Origin: DATJFH01 sp035495815
GTDB lineage: Bacteria; Acidobacteriota; Terriglobia; Bryobacterales; Bryobacteraceae
Assembly: GCA_035495815.1 (NCBI GenBank)
Contig: DATJFH010000287.1
Span: forward strand, 1 to 13,592
DNA length: 13,592 nt
Direction: 5' to 3'
Shown: piece by piece, positions 1 through 7,121 of the stretch
Layout: each line of letters opens with the position of its first letter
Numbering within the stretch: position 1 is the stretch's first letter
The notes under the pieces: model-generated
What the model was told of the DNA's origin: nothing
Seen by the model: only the letters and a program-made list of their open reading frames with translations
Databases searched by the model: none
Made by a program: the position numbers and the translations under genes

Positions 1-50
1 TGCTTGGCATCGTTCTTTTTTGCAAATTCCAAGACTTCTTTCGGACTCAT
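1..50 (-). CDS. glnA: Glutamine synthetase, N-terminal fragment (cut by window edge)
   Basis: Only the first 16 codons are inside the window. Read from the ATG at 50..48 they give MSPKEVLEFAKKNDAK, which matches the usual start of type I glutamine synthetase (M-x-P-K-x-V-L-x-x-A-K-x-N-D). That enzyme makes glutamine from glutamate, ammonia and ATP in the cytoplasm. A clear Shine-Dalgarno, GGAGG on the minus strand at 59..55, sits 4 nt before the ATG and supports this start. The gene diverges from the VOC gene at 203, leaving 152 bp between them in which I see no convincing promoter. The call rests on a short peptide plus the ribosome-binding site, so it is probable, not certain. Confidence 0.6.
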   Translation of the reverse strand, partial: MSPKEVLEFAKKNDAK

Positions 51-202
51 CCAGCCTCCATACAGGTGGGATTCAATTCAGTAGGACTGCGTAGCTACAA
101 GAGTGTTCTACAGAATACCAACCGTGTCCTCCGCCGTCAACTCTATTTTTGCCGGTGTCAAGCCCGTTTTGAGACGGCTCTGCAGGGTGCAAGAATAGCG
201 CC

Positions 203-586
203 ATGACGCCTTCGGAAAACACTTTCGGACTGGGCCCGATCGGCCAGATTGCCCTCACGATCACCGACCTCGACAGAGCGGTCGACTTCTACCGCGACAA
301 GCTCGGACTGCGGTTTCTCTTTCAGGTTCCCAGGCTGGCTTTCTTCGATTGCGGAGGCGTGCGGCTGATGCTGGGGCCCGCGGAAAAATCCGGGGAACAG
401 TTCAGTTCGGTAATCTATTTCCGGGTGGACTCGATTCAGGCGGCTTACGAGACGATGTCGGCGCGGGGGGTGGCGTTCGAAGCGGCGCCGCACCTGGTGG
501 CGAAGATGCCGGATCACGAGTTGTGGATGGCGTTCTTCCGCGATCCGGACCGGAACCTGCTGGCGCTGATGTGCGAAGTAAAGTGA
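203..586 (+). CDS. VOC (glyoxalase/bleomycin-resistance fold) family protein
   Basis: The 127-residue product has the length and layout of a single-chain VOC protein made of two beta-alpha-beta-beta-beta modules, roughly residues 13-60 and 67-125. The first module has the usual pattern (IALTITDLDRAVDFYRDKLG, residues 16-35), and the second ends in FFRDPDRNLLALM (111-123), the common DP-x-x-N turn before the last strand. The first metal-ligand position, often His, appears to be Gln15; H105 and E125 sit where second-half ligands usually lie. Members include glyoxalase I, dioxygenases, epimerases and resistance proteins, so the substrate cannot be named. The ATG at 203 has only a weak purine-rich leader. 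The gene stands alone on this strand, diverging from glnA and converging on the next gene with 23 nt between the stops. Confidence 0.85.
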   Translation: MTPSENTFGLGPIGQIALTITDLDRAVDFYRDKLGLRFLFQVPRLAFFDCGGVRLMLGPAEKSGEQFSSVIYFRVDSIQAAYETMSARGVAFEAAPHLVAKMPDHELWMAFFRDPDRNLLALMCEVK

Positions 587-609
587 GGTGGACCGGAAGC
601 GGCGGATAT

Positions 610-3600
610 CTAATCGACCGCAACCACCGGCACAGTGGGACCGCTGCTGGGGCTGAGCACGCCTCCGACCCGGATCGTCACGGGCAGCGCTTTTCCGGTG
701 GAGTGGAAGCCGGGGACGCGGATGATCACCTGGTAGACGCCGAGCAGTCCCGGGGCGAGGCCGCTCCACTCGACGATCATCTCCGACTGCCGGTACTGCG
801 GACTGCCGAAGTACACGTTGACCGTGCCGGTCACCGCCAGCGGGTCGGAGGGCGAGGGCTCGCCGGCCACCACGCGTCCGCCTTTGGTGGCGCCCATGCC
901 GGTGGCCAGCAGGTATAACTTCTCGTCGCGGTTGGCGGGGTGATCGCGGGTTACGGGCCTGCCATCGGCGTGATAGACGGCGGCGTTGTTTTTGTCGTCC
1001 ATGAAAACGACCGGCGCGACTTTGGAAACCGTCACCACGGTCTGGGCGGACGAGGCCTTGCGGTCGATGGAGCGCACGATCAGGGGATAGCGGCCGGGCG
1101 CCAGGGTGGGCGGGACCTGGAAGTTGATCTGCTGATCGGAAGTCATCAGCAGAGGCACGGGCGCGTTGTTCAGGGTGACGCAGGCGCCGCCGAGGACGGT
1201 GGGGCGCGTGCCGCCGTCGACGCTGGCGCTCGAAGCCAGGTTGCGTCCGGAGAGCCGGGCCAGGCTGCCGGGGGCGATCGTAGGCTGGAAGTTGCCCAGG
1301 TTGACGACGCTGTTATTGGTGAGCACGGGCCGCTCGGCGGGCAGCACGGGATCCATCGGGATGATGCTCAGACCGCTGGTGGTGATGGCGTAGGCGGTGG
1401 TTCCGGCCCCGTCGATCGCCAGTGTCCGGCCGCTGATCCGCATGGTCTGGTTGCCGTTTACGCGCGCCAGCGGTCCCTCCAGGGCGGCCGCGGTGCGCAT
1501 GGTGTTTCCGGTGGCTACGTCCACCATTTCGATGGTGGGAACAGAGATGGCGGTGGCATTGGCCGCTGCGCCGCCTCCGGCCACCACGCCCCCACCGGCC
1601 GCGCCGCCGCCAGCCGCTCCGCCCCCGGCCGCTCCGCCGGCGCCACCCTGGCCGGGAAGCTGCGGCAGGTTGGGCGTGGCGACCGTCACATTCTGATTGG
1701 CGGCGACGGCATTGGGCTGCGAGAACCGGATGAACGTGTTATTGCCGGCGGCAGCCACCGCGGCCACCGGAGGCGCCGTCGGGGTGACCTGCCCGCGCGC
1801 GGGCAGCGCATTGGGATTGGTCGCGGGAACCGGGACCGATCCGATCTGGGTCAGCGACTGATTGAAGATCACTCCGTTGGCCAGAAAATAGCGTCCGCCC
1901 GGTCCGGCGGCAATCGGACCGTAGTAACCGCTCATCGCGGGGAGATTGCTCTGCGCGTTTCCGAACAGCGTGCGGCCGGCCACCCAGTCGTCCACCGAGG
2001 CGTCGTACAGGTAGCCGTTGCCGTTGCCGGCCAGCAGAAAGATGTATTCGCCGTTGGGGGTGGACGCCATGGTCTGGGAAGGTCCGGGCAGGGTTCGCGA
2101 GTTCCCGAAAACCGTGGGGTTGAGCGTTCTCGGCAGGACCTGGTTGCCGACCACGCGCCACAGGCTGCCGTTGCTCATGATCACCTGCGGACCCCGCAGG
2201 CTGGTCGCGATGACGCTGGGCGTGACCAGGGCGGTGTTGGAATTGAACGGCAGCGGCGTGAAGCGCACGAGGCCGGTCTGCAGCCCTTTGTCCACGTCGA
2301 CCACGCTGATGGTTTCGCTGCCGCTGTTGGCGACATACAGAGTGACGCCGTCCGTGCCGAGCGCCAGCGAGTGGGGAAGCTGGCCCACCTTGATCGGCGC
2401 GAGGAACCGCCGGGCGCGCATGTCGAACACTTCCACGCGGTTCATGCCGGAATTGGCGATGTAGAGGCGCTGCCGTACGGTGTCGGTGATCATGTCGAAC
2501 AGGCCCTCGCTGTTCGAGGAGTTCAAGGGCACGGTCATCACTCCGGCGCGGGACTCGCTGTCGTGATTGTTCTGGAATACCTTGACGTTGGGCGGGATGT
2601 TGATGGCTTCGCTCGACTGGATGAGAAAATCGTGAGGCGTGACGGTGCCGAGCGTGCGCGAGTTGACCGTATTGTACTGGAACACGATATTCGAGCCGGC
2701 GGCGGTGTTCTGCGCCTGCACCTGCGGGGAAGTCTGGAGGACGCTGGCGTTGCCCTGCCCGTTGCCGGCGGCCGCTTGGACACCGGCGGGTCCGCCCAGT
2801 CCGGGAATGATCGGCGGCAGCACGATGATGATGGTTCCGGCCGGTCCCCCGCCGCCCGGGCCGCCGACGCCTCCGAGACCCGCGGGTCCCGCATTGGGCA
2901 GTTGCAGCAATTGCGCCGATGCCGTCAGCCGCCCCCGGCCGGCGTTGTTCACTCCCACCGTCACCCGGCGGTTGGTGGAGGTACCGCACTGATCGTTGGT
3001 CAGCAGTACGGTCGGGCTCTCGGGCATGGCGATCGGATTGTTGTAGATCGTGCCCACCGGCAGGGTCAGGAAGCCGGATTCGGAGAGGGCATAGACATTC
3101 TGGCCGTCGGGACTGACCACCATCTTGCCGGAAAGGTTTTCGGGCAGTTGCAGCCCCAGCGCGATGAGCAGATTATCGGGATCGTTCAGAAGAAAACGGC
3201 TGACATTGGCCCGCGCCGGCGGGTTCTGGACCGGCGCGATGTTGAAGGCCGAATACAGGGTCTGTCCGTCAGGCGAGAAGACGCTGCCCCCCTGGTTCTG
3301 CTGGGTATTGAAATTGTTGGCATTGCCTCCGGGGAACGAAAACGGGGCGTTGGCGGCGTTCTGCTGGGCCAGGATCGTCAGGGTGTCGGTTTCGAACAGC
3401 GTGAGGCCGGCCATGAATTTCGAGCCGTCCGGAGAAATGGAGAGCACGTTCGAAACGAAATTGAAAGTCCGGGCGCGCATCACCGTCGAGGAGGCCACTT
3501 CGTAAACGAAGATGCTGCGGCTGTTGCCGGAATTGTTGACGCCGATGATTTTGCGGCGGTCGGCGGTCGCCAGCAGCGCGCTGCGGGTCGAGAGAGCGGA

Positions 3601-4125
3601 CCGGCCGAGCGGCGGGGCAATCGGGGCGGCGGCTGCGGTAGGACCGACCAGAACCACGGAAATCTCGGCGCCGGCCGAGGCGTTGGGATCGAAGATGAGC
3701 AGGGTGTTGAACTGGTTGCCCTGTCCCGTGCCGATGGTGGTAATGAGCGCCTTGCCGTCGGCCCCGACGGCGACTCCTTCCGGATTGGCGGGCAGGCTGA
3801 CGCGGCGGGTGACGGTGGAGCGGTCGAGGTCGATGACGTTCAGCGAGGCTTGCGCGTAGCACGTCACGTAAAGGAAACGGCCATCGGGCGACATGGCGCC
3901 GGCCAGCGGCTGGGTTCCGGTGGTAATCGAGGCCAGAAAGGTGCGCTGGGCCAGGGACCACACCTGCACGCGATTCAGGTTGCTGTTAATGAGATAGAGG
4001 CGTCCGCGGGGTTGATCGAGCACGATGTCGGCGGCGCCGAGCGCCGGCGTGACCGTGCCGAAAGTCGCACCGTAGCCGCTAACCGCTAGAAGAGAAAAGA
4101 AAATCGAGAACCTGAGGAGACGCAT
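610..4125 (-). CDS. Secreted beta-propeller protein with Solibacter-type C-terminal domain (TIGR03437-like)
   Basis: The 1171-residue product starts with a signal peptide (MRLLRFSIFFSLLAVSGYGA), so it is exported. Residues about 30-375 contain YVTN/NHL-like propeller blades, for example SPDGRFLYV at 79-87 and further SPDG motifs at 231, 284 and 338. Residues about 540-760 form a second propeller-like block whose opening closely resembles the first. Two low-complexity linkers, Gly/Pro-rich at 411-460 and Gly/Ala-rich at 825-854, separate the blocks. Residues about 938-1155 (NLGNFQPTIAPGSLARLSGR, then ITFQVP-like INFQVPP and LLATGMG) match the domain described as TIGR03437 from Solibacter, common at the C-terminus of acidobacterial exported proteins. 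The function is unknown; an extracellular binding or structural role is inferred. No Shine-Dalgarno precedes the ATG, and a TATAAT lies just upstream. It is a single-gene unit between the VOC gene (convergent) and the Mla operon (same strand, terminated before it). Confidence 0.85.
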   Translation of the reverse strand: MRLLRFSIFFSLLAVSGYGATFGTVTPALGAADIVLDQPRGRLYLINSNLNRVQVWSLAQRTFLASITTGTQPLAGAMSPDGRFLYVTCYAQASLNVIDLDRSTVTRRVSLPANPEGVAVGADGKALITTIGTGQGNQFNTLLIFDPNASAGAEISVVLVGPTAAAAPIAPPLGRSALSTRSALLATADRRKIIGVNNSGNSRSIFVYEVASSTVMRARTFNFVSNVLSISPDGSKFMAGLTLFETDTLTILAQQNAANAPFSFPGGNANNFNTQQNQGGSVFSPDGQTLYSAFNIAPVQNPPARANVSRFLLNDPDNLLIALGLQLPENLSGKMVVSPDGQNVYALSESGFLTLPVGTIYNNPIAMPESPTVLLTNDQCGTSTNRRVTVGVNNAGRGRLTASAQLLQLPNAGPAGLGGVGGPGGGGPAGTIIIVLPPIIPGLGGPAGVQAAAGNGQGNASVLQTSPQVQAQNTAAGSNIVFQYNTVNSRTLGTVTPHDFLIQSSEAINIPPNVKVFQNNHDSESRAGVMTVPLNSSNSEGLFDMITDTVRQRLYIANSGMNRVEVFDMRARRFLAPIKVGQLPHSLALGTDGVTLYVANSGSETISVVDVDKGLQTGLVRFTPLPFNSNTALVTPSVIATSLRGPQVIMSNGSLWRVVGNQVLPRTLNPTVFGNSRTLPGPSQTMASTPNGEYIFLLAGNGNGYLYDASVDDWVAGRTLFGNAQSNLPAMSGYYGPIAAGPGGRYFLANGVIFNQSLTQIGSVPVPATNPNALPARGQVTPTAPPVAAVAAAGNNTFIRFSQPNAVAANQNVTVATPNLPQLPGQGGAGGAAGGGAAGGGAAGGGVVAGGGAAANATAISVPTIEMVDVATGNTMRTAAALEGPLARVNGNQTMRISGRTLAIDGAGTTAYAITTSGLSIIPMDPVLPAERPVLTNNSVVNLGNFQPTIAPGSLARLSGRNLASSASVDGGTRPTVLGGACVTLNNAPVPLLMTSDQQINFQVPPTLAPGRYPLIVRSIDRKASSAQTVVTVSKVAPVVFMDDKNNAAVYHADGRPVTRDHPANRDEKLYLLATGMGATKGGRVVAGEPSPSDPLAVTGTVNVYFGSPQYRQSEMIVEWSGLAPGLLGVYQVIIRVPGFHSTGKALPVTIRVGGVLSPSSGPTVPVVAVD
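1598..1642 (-). repeat. Three imperfect 15-bp tandem repeats encoding the Gly/Ala linker
   Basis: Three adjacent 15-bp units at 1598-1612, 1613-1627 and 1628-1642 share GCCGCnCCGCC on the plus strand and encode GGxAA-type pentapeptides on the minus strand. A more degenerate unit lies at 1583-1597. Because the unit is a multiple of three, copy-number change would lengthen or shorten the linker before the C-terminal domain without breaking the frame. Confidence 0.75.
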
Positions 4126-4136
4126 GCGAGTACGTA

Positions 4137-4142
4137 ATTATA
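4137..4142 (-). promoter_or_regulatory. Perfect -10 box (TATAAT) directly before the 1171-residue secreted protein
   Basis: The minus strand reads TATAAT at 4142..4137, ending 11 nt before the A of the ATG at 4125. A start site about 7 nt downstream of the box would fall near 4130, leaving a leader of about five bases. The -35 region is poor (GAACTT-like around 4165..4160 with a 17-nt spacer). The absence of a Shine-Dalgarno agrees with a leaderless or near-leaderless message. Confidence 0.45.
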
Positions 4143-4302
4143 ACCCGCGCATTCGGGGAAAGTTCCATGAGGCGGGCCAGGCACGGCAGTTTGCGCCGCA
4201 GGCGCTCTTTCTCGATCCAGGCGATTGCCGGACGGCACGGCCTGGCACGCGAATCAGAAATTGCGTGGGGGCCGGGCATCGTGTCAGCGGCCGTCCGACA
4301 TG

Positions 4303-4336
4303 AAAAAGCCCCATTAGGTGTGCGGCCTAACAGGGC
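4303..4336 (-). terminator. Rho-independent terminator of the Mla/deacetylase operon
   Basis: On the minus strand, GCCCTGTTAGG (4336..4326) and CCTAATGGGGC (4318..4308) form an 11-bp stem around a 7-nt loop, followed at once by five T (4307..4303). Two stem pairs are T-G and G-T wobbles. These pair in minus-strand RNA but would be C/A mismatches in plus-strand RNA, which fixes the direction. It lies 23 nt past the deacetylase stop and before the next minus-strand gene. Confidence 0.85.
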
Positions 4337-4338
4337 GG

Positions 4339-4366
4339 GTCGTAAGGTAAAGCCAGGTATTACGAC
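4339..4366 (-). other. Second hairpin over the deacetylase stop codon, next to the terminator
   Basis: GTCGTAA (4339-4345) and TTACGAC (4360-4366) are perfect 7-bp inverted arms around a 14-nt loop. One arm includes the TAA stop of the deacetylase gene (4362..4360). Only 2 nt separate this stem from the terminator stem, so the transcript would end in two stacked hairpins. There is no T-tract after this one, so it is unlikely to be a terminator by itself; protecting the 3' end of the mRNA is possible. Confidence 0.5.
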
Positions 4367-5199
4367 ACCCCCAGTTTAGCGCACTCCCCCAGGCCGCGAT
4401 AATTGCGCAGCCGGACGCCGCATTCAGCCAGCGCCTGTCGGACCTCCGGCGCGATGAGCGCATTCAGCTCGTCCTCCCGGCTTTCCTTGAGCCTGGTGCG
4501 CGCCCGGCGCAGTTCCGAGCGGCAGCGGCCGGGGTGGCACATGAGTTCGGTGGACCCCTCCGGCAACTGCCGGATCAGCCCTACCAGCTCCGCGGTCCGA
4601 AAGCGGCCGGTCAACTGGAAGCCGGCGAAATGATCGGTGGTGCGGCAATGGTGGTCGCTGAGCACGCGGTGAAAGCGGACGCGCAGAAACTGCAAGCCTC
4701 CGGATACGGCCCGCTTCAGCCAGGGCGCGTCTCCGCGGGCGGCCGTGACCGGCAGATCGAACGGGCGGCGCACCCACCGGATAGCGAACTCCTCGGCGAC
4801 GCGCGCGACGGCGTCGAGCACGGGCGGGGCGAGGTGCGTGTGCTTGTGGGTATCGATGTGCGTCGGCACGATGCCCGCGCCGACGATGCGCCGGACCTGC
4901 GCGCGCAGCTCCTCCCGGATCCGGATCCGCCGCAGGGCGATAGCGGCCAGAAGCTCCGGCACGCTGGCCGGGAGCGGGCCGTACGGAGGCAGCAGAGAGC
5001 GGCCTCCGACCAGCACCAGGTGGCAGCCCACATCCAGCGCCGGGTGGGCGGCGGCGCGTTTCACCGCGTCGTCGAATGCGTCTCCGTTGGCCATCAGGGT
5101 GGTGGCCGTCAGGATGCCGCCGCGGTGCGCTTCGGCGATCCCCTCGTTCACGTCCGGCGTGAATCCGAAGTCGTCGGCATTGACTACGAGCTGTTTCAA
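4360..5199 (-). CDS. ChbG/HpnK-type carbohydrate deacetylase (YdjC fold)
   Basis: The 279-residue product shows the family landmarks: ADDFG at 8-12, a CHLVLV strand with His60, the metal-site motif THIDTHKHTH at 113-122, RRPFD at 144-148, TTDHFAGF at 187-194 and ELMCHPG at 218-224. These enzymes are metal-dependent and remove acetyl groups from N-acetylated sugars or sugar-bearing lipids. The stretch HLVLVGGRSLLPP resembles the hopanoid-associated HpnK branch more than E. coli ChbG, but no hopanoid gene is visible here. The start is TTG (5199..5197), sharing the four bases TTGA with the stop of the MCE gene upstream; the next residues run straight into the conserved first strand, so this start is firm. 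No signal peptide is seen, so a cytoplasmic site is expected. It is the last gene of the operon, closed by a terminator. Confidence 0.88.
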   Translation of the reverse strand: MKQLVVNADDFGFTPDVNEGIAEAHRGGILTATTLMANGDAFDDAVKRAAAHPALDVGCHLVLVGGRSLLPPYGPLPASVPELLAAIALRRIRIREELRAQVRRIVGAGIVPTHIDTHKHTHLAPPVLDAVARVAEEFAIRWVRRPFDLPVTAARGDAPWLKRAVSGGLQFLRVRFHRVLSDHHCRTTDHFAGFQLTGRFRTAELVGLIRQLPEGSTELMCHPGRCRSELRRARTRLKESREDELNALIAPEVRQALAECGVRLRNYRGLGECAKLGVS

Positions 5200-6293
5200 A
5201 AGAGCGCCAGTTTGATCCGCAGGAACTTCTTGGGGTTGGCCCTCATATCCTTGATGAGGGACTGCGCCTCGCGGGTAGCCCCGTTCAGGCTCTCATACAG
5301 CTGGTTGTTCACCATCAACTGCCCCAGCGTGCCCTGGCCGGAGTTGATCCGGTCGATGCTGTTGTTGAGCTTGTCCACGACCGTGTTGATGTTCCGGTAC
5401 AGCTGCTCGTCCTTCAGCAGCTTGCCGGCGGTGCCCCGGCCGGCGTTCAAATCGTCCACGAGCTTGCGGAAGTCGACGTCTACCAGCCGGCGGATATCGG
5501 CGATGGTTTGGCGCGTTTCGTCGAACAGGGCCGGATCCTTCAGGAATTTTCCGGCCGTGCCCCGGCCCTCCTGGAGGTCGTTCAACAGCGCATCCAGCCG
5601 CCTGACGGGCGAGCGGATGTCCTCGTACAGCTCTTCGTCCCTCAGCAGACGCCCGAGCGTTCCCTTCCCGCTGTTGACGGCGGCCACCAGCTTGTTCATT
5701 TCGCCGGCGGTGGCCGAGAGCTGGTTGTAGAGCTGCTCGTCCCGGATGAATTTGCCCACGTTTCCCCGCCCGGCTTCGATATCGGCCAGCAGCAGGTCGA
5801 AGCGTTTGGTCATGGCCTGAAAGCTGCCCAGCACGTCGCCGGCGCGCGACATCAGCTCCGGAATGTCCTGGCCCTGAAGGCTGTTGAGCGTGCCGCCGTT
5901 CTGGACGTGCCTGGGGCTCCTGCCTTTGGTGATATTGATGAACTTGTCCCCCAGCAGGTTGGCGGCGTCCACTCCGGCCACCGAATCGTCGGGGATCTGG
6001 TCCAGCATCCGCTCCTTGACCTTCATCCGGATGACCACGACCTTCCCTTTCTCCTTCAGTCCGGAGAACTCGATCCGGTCGATCTTCCCGATGGTAATGC
6101 CGTTGAGGCGGACCGGCGTGCTGGTGGCCATGGCGGCGGAATCCTCCATATACGTATAGAGGGTGGCGTAAGTGGTGAAGATATCGCCGCTTCCGGTGAG
6201 CAGGAAGATCAGTACACCCAGAATCGCCATGGCCACCGCGGCCATGATCCCGATCCTCAGTTTCGCCCAGGATACTTTTTTCGCCTCAGGCAT
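5196..6293 (-). CDS. mlaD: MlaD-family MCE protein (membrane-anchored lipid-binding component)
   Basis: The 365-residue product has one N-terminal membrane segment (about 13-33) and then an MCE domain at about 38-125, with the typical PVRLNGITIGKI (60-71) and ANLLGDKFINI (111-121). MCE proteins form periplasmic hexamer rings that carry hydrophobic lipids between the membranes in Mla/MCE transporters. The remainder, about 145-350, is a long helical tail with five copies of GxGTxGxLLxDExLY. It ends with NPKKFLRIKLALF (353-365), like the NPKKYL endings of other MCE proteins. It is much longer than E. coli MlaD (about 180 residues). The ATG lies 4 nt after the last base of the ATPase stop (3 nt between), and its own stop overlaps the deacetylase start. 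The Shine-Dalgarno is weak, so translational coupling is likely. Confidence 0.9.
   Translation of the reverse strand: MPEAKKVSWAKLRIGIMAAVAMAILGVLIFLLTGSGDIFTTYATLYTYMEDSAAMATSTPVRLNGITIGKIDRIEFSGLKEKGKVVVIRMKVKERMLDQIPDDSVAGVDAANLLGDKFINITKGRSPRHVQNGGTLNSLQGQDIPELMSRAGDVLGSFQAMTKRFDLLLADIEAGRGNVGKFIRDEQLYNQLSATAGEMNKLVAAVNSGKGTLGRLLRDEELYEDIRSPVRRLDALLNDLQEGRGTAGKFLKDPALFDETRQTIADIRRLVDVDFRKLVDDLNAGRGTAGKLLKDEQLYRNINTVVDKLNNSIDRINSGQGTLGQLMVNNQLYESLNGATREAQSLIKDMRANPKKFLRIKLALF
5295..5774 (-). repeat. Five-copy protein repeat GxGTxGxLLxDExLY in the MCE tail
   Basis: Copies lie at residues 174-189, 208-223, 242-257, 284-299 and 318-333 of the MCE protein. Spacing is 34, 34, 42 and 34 residues, so the register is kept apart from one 8-residue insertion. 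The best copy is AGRGTAGKLLKDEQLY (copy 4); the last is the most diverged, with VNN in place of the acidic KDE/RDE. The segments between copies look helical. Confidence 0.85.
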
Positions 6294-6296
6294 AAT

Positions 6297-7121
6297 CTAT
6301 CCGTTGTGCATCACGAACTTCGACACGTAAGGATCCCTCGAATCCTCCAGCTCCCGCTGGTTGCCGTCGAAGATGAGTTTTCCCTCACGGAAGCCCAGAA
6401 ACCGGGTCTGGCCGGCGGGTTGGAATCCGTTCCGGTTCGGCTTCAGCGCATCCAGATCGGGATCGTAATGGTAGTTGGCCAGCAGGTTCCCGTTCTGGTA
6501 GCGATGGGTCACGATGAGGGTGGTGGTGCGCTTCACTTCCCGCTGCTTGACGATGAGCTTGATGATGGTGTTGGCCGTGATCGGGTCGAGTCCGGCGGTG
6601 GGCGAGTCGAACAGCACCATGGGCGGATCGGTGACGACCGCGCGGGCCACGCCGACGCGGCGCCGCATGCCTCCGGACAACTCGCTGGGGAACTTGGCCA
6701 ATGTTCTTTCCAATTCGACGAACCGCAGCGCGTCCTTGACCCGGCGCTCCACTTCCTCGGGCGTGCAGTGTATCGCCGGCTGGTTCAGCAGAGGATAGGC
6801 TACGTTGTCTTCAATAGTCATTGAATCAAAAAGAGCGCTCTCCTGAAAGAGCATGCCGATTTTGCTGCGGACCGCGAACAGCTCCGCTTCCTCCAGGCCG
6901 GTGATGTCCTGGCCGAATACCGACACGCGGCCCTCGTTCGGACGGAGCAGGCCGAGCGCCGTTTTCAACAGCACCGTCTTTCCGCTGCCGGCCGCGCCGA
7001 ACAGAATCCGCGTATCGCCGGCCGGCGTCTCGAAGGAGACATCCTCGAGCGCCGGCTTATCGTTGAAGGAAACGGTGACATGTTCGAATTTGAGCGCAAT
7101 GCGCTGCCGGCTGTCGTCCAT
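6297..7121 (-). CDS. mlaF: MlaF-type ABC transporter ATPase with Ser at the catalytic Glu position
   Basis: The 274-residue product is the ATPase of an MCE/Mla lipid transporter. Walker A is GAAGSGKT (42-49), the Q-loop Gln is Q93 in LFQES, the signature is LSGGM (148-152), Walker B is MVLFD (168-172) and the H-loop is H206 in VTHR. The residue after the Walker B Asp, normally the catalytic Glu, is Ser173 (codon TCG at 6605..6603) in FDSPTAGLDP. All other motifs are intact, so this is not simple decay. The reading frame is open further upstream to 7355, but the chosen ATG (7121..7119) overlaps the permease stop by one base (TGATG) and places the nucleotide-binding domain at the normal distance; the longer form would overlap the permease by 78 codons. 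About 25 extra residues (215-240) follow the H-loop. Confidence 0.92.
   Translation of the reverse strand: MDDSRQRIALKFEHVTVSFNDKPALEDVSFETPAGDTRILFGAAGSGKTVLLKTALGLLRPNEGRVSVFGQDITGLEEAELFAVRSKIGMLFQESALFDSMTIEDNVAYPLLNQPAIHCTPEEVERRVKDALRFVELERTLAKFPSELSGGMRRRVGVARAVVTDPPMVLFDSPTAGLDPITANTIIKLIVKQREVKRTTTLIVTHRYQNGNLLANYHYDPDLDALKPNRNGFQPAGQTRFLGFREGKLIFDGNQRELEDSRDPYVSKFVMHNG

Noticed and set aside
133..178. Inverted GCCGTC / GACGGC upstream of the VOC gene.
   Set aside because: Arms of 6 bp separated by 34 bp are expected by chance in GC-rich DNA; no T-tract or promoter relation is seen.
940..4089. A 1049-codon open frame on the plus strand, antisense to the secreted propeller protein.
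   Set aside because: It has no recognisable domain or signal peptide and an Arg/Gly/His-rich composition typical of antisense shadows in GC-rich genes. The minus-strand frame has a signal peptide and known domain.
4176..4246. Inverted GCCAGGC / GCCTGGC in the region before the secreted protein gene.
   Set aside because: Seven-base arms 57 bp apart, without supporting structure between them, do not suggest an RNA element.
4079..4279. A 66-codon minus-strand ORF across the start of the secreted protein gene.
   Set aside because: It overlaps the signal-peptide codons in another frame and has no ribosome-binding site or known motif.
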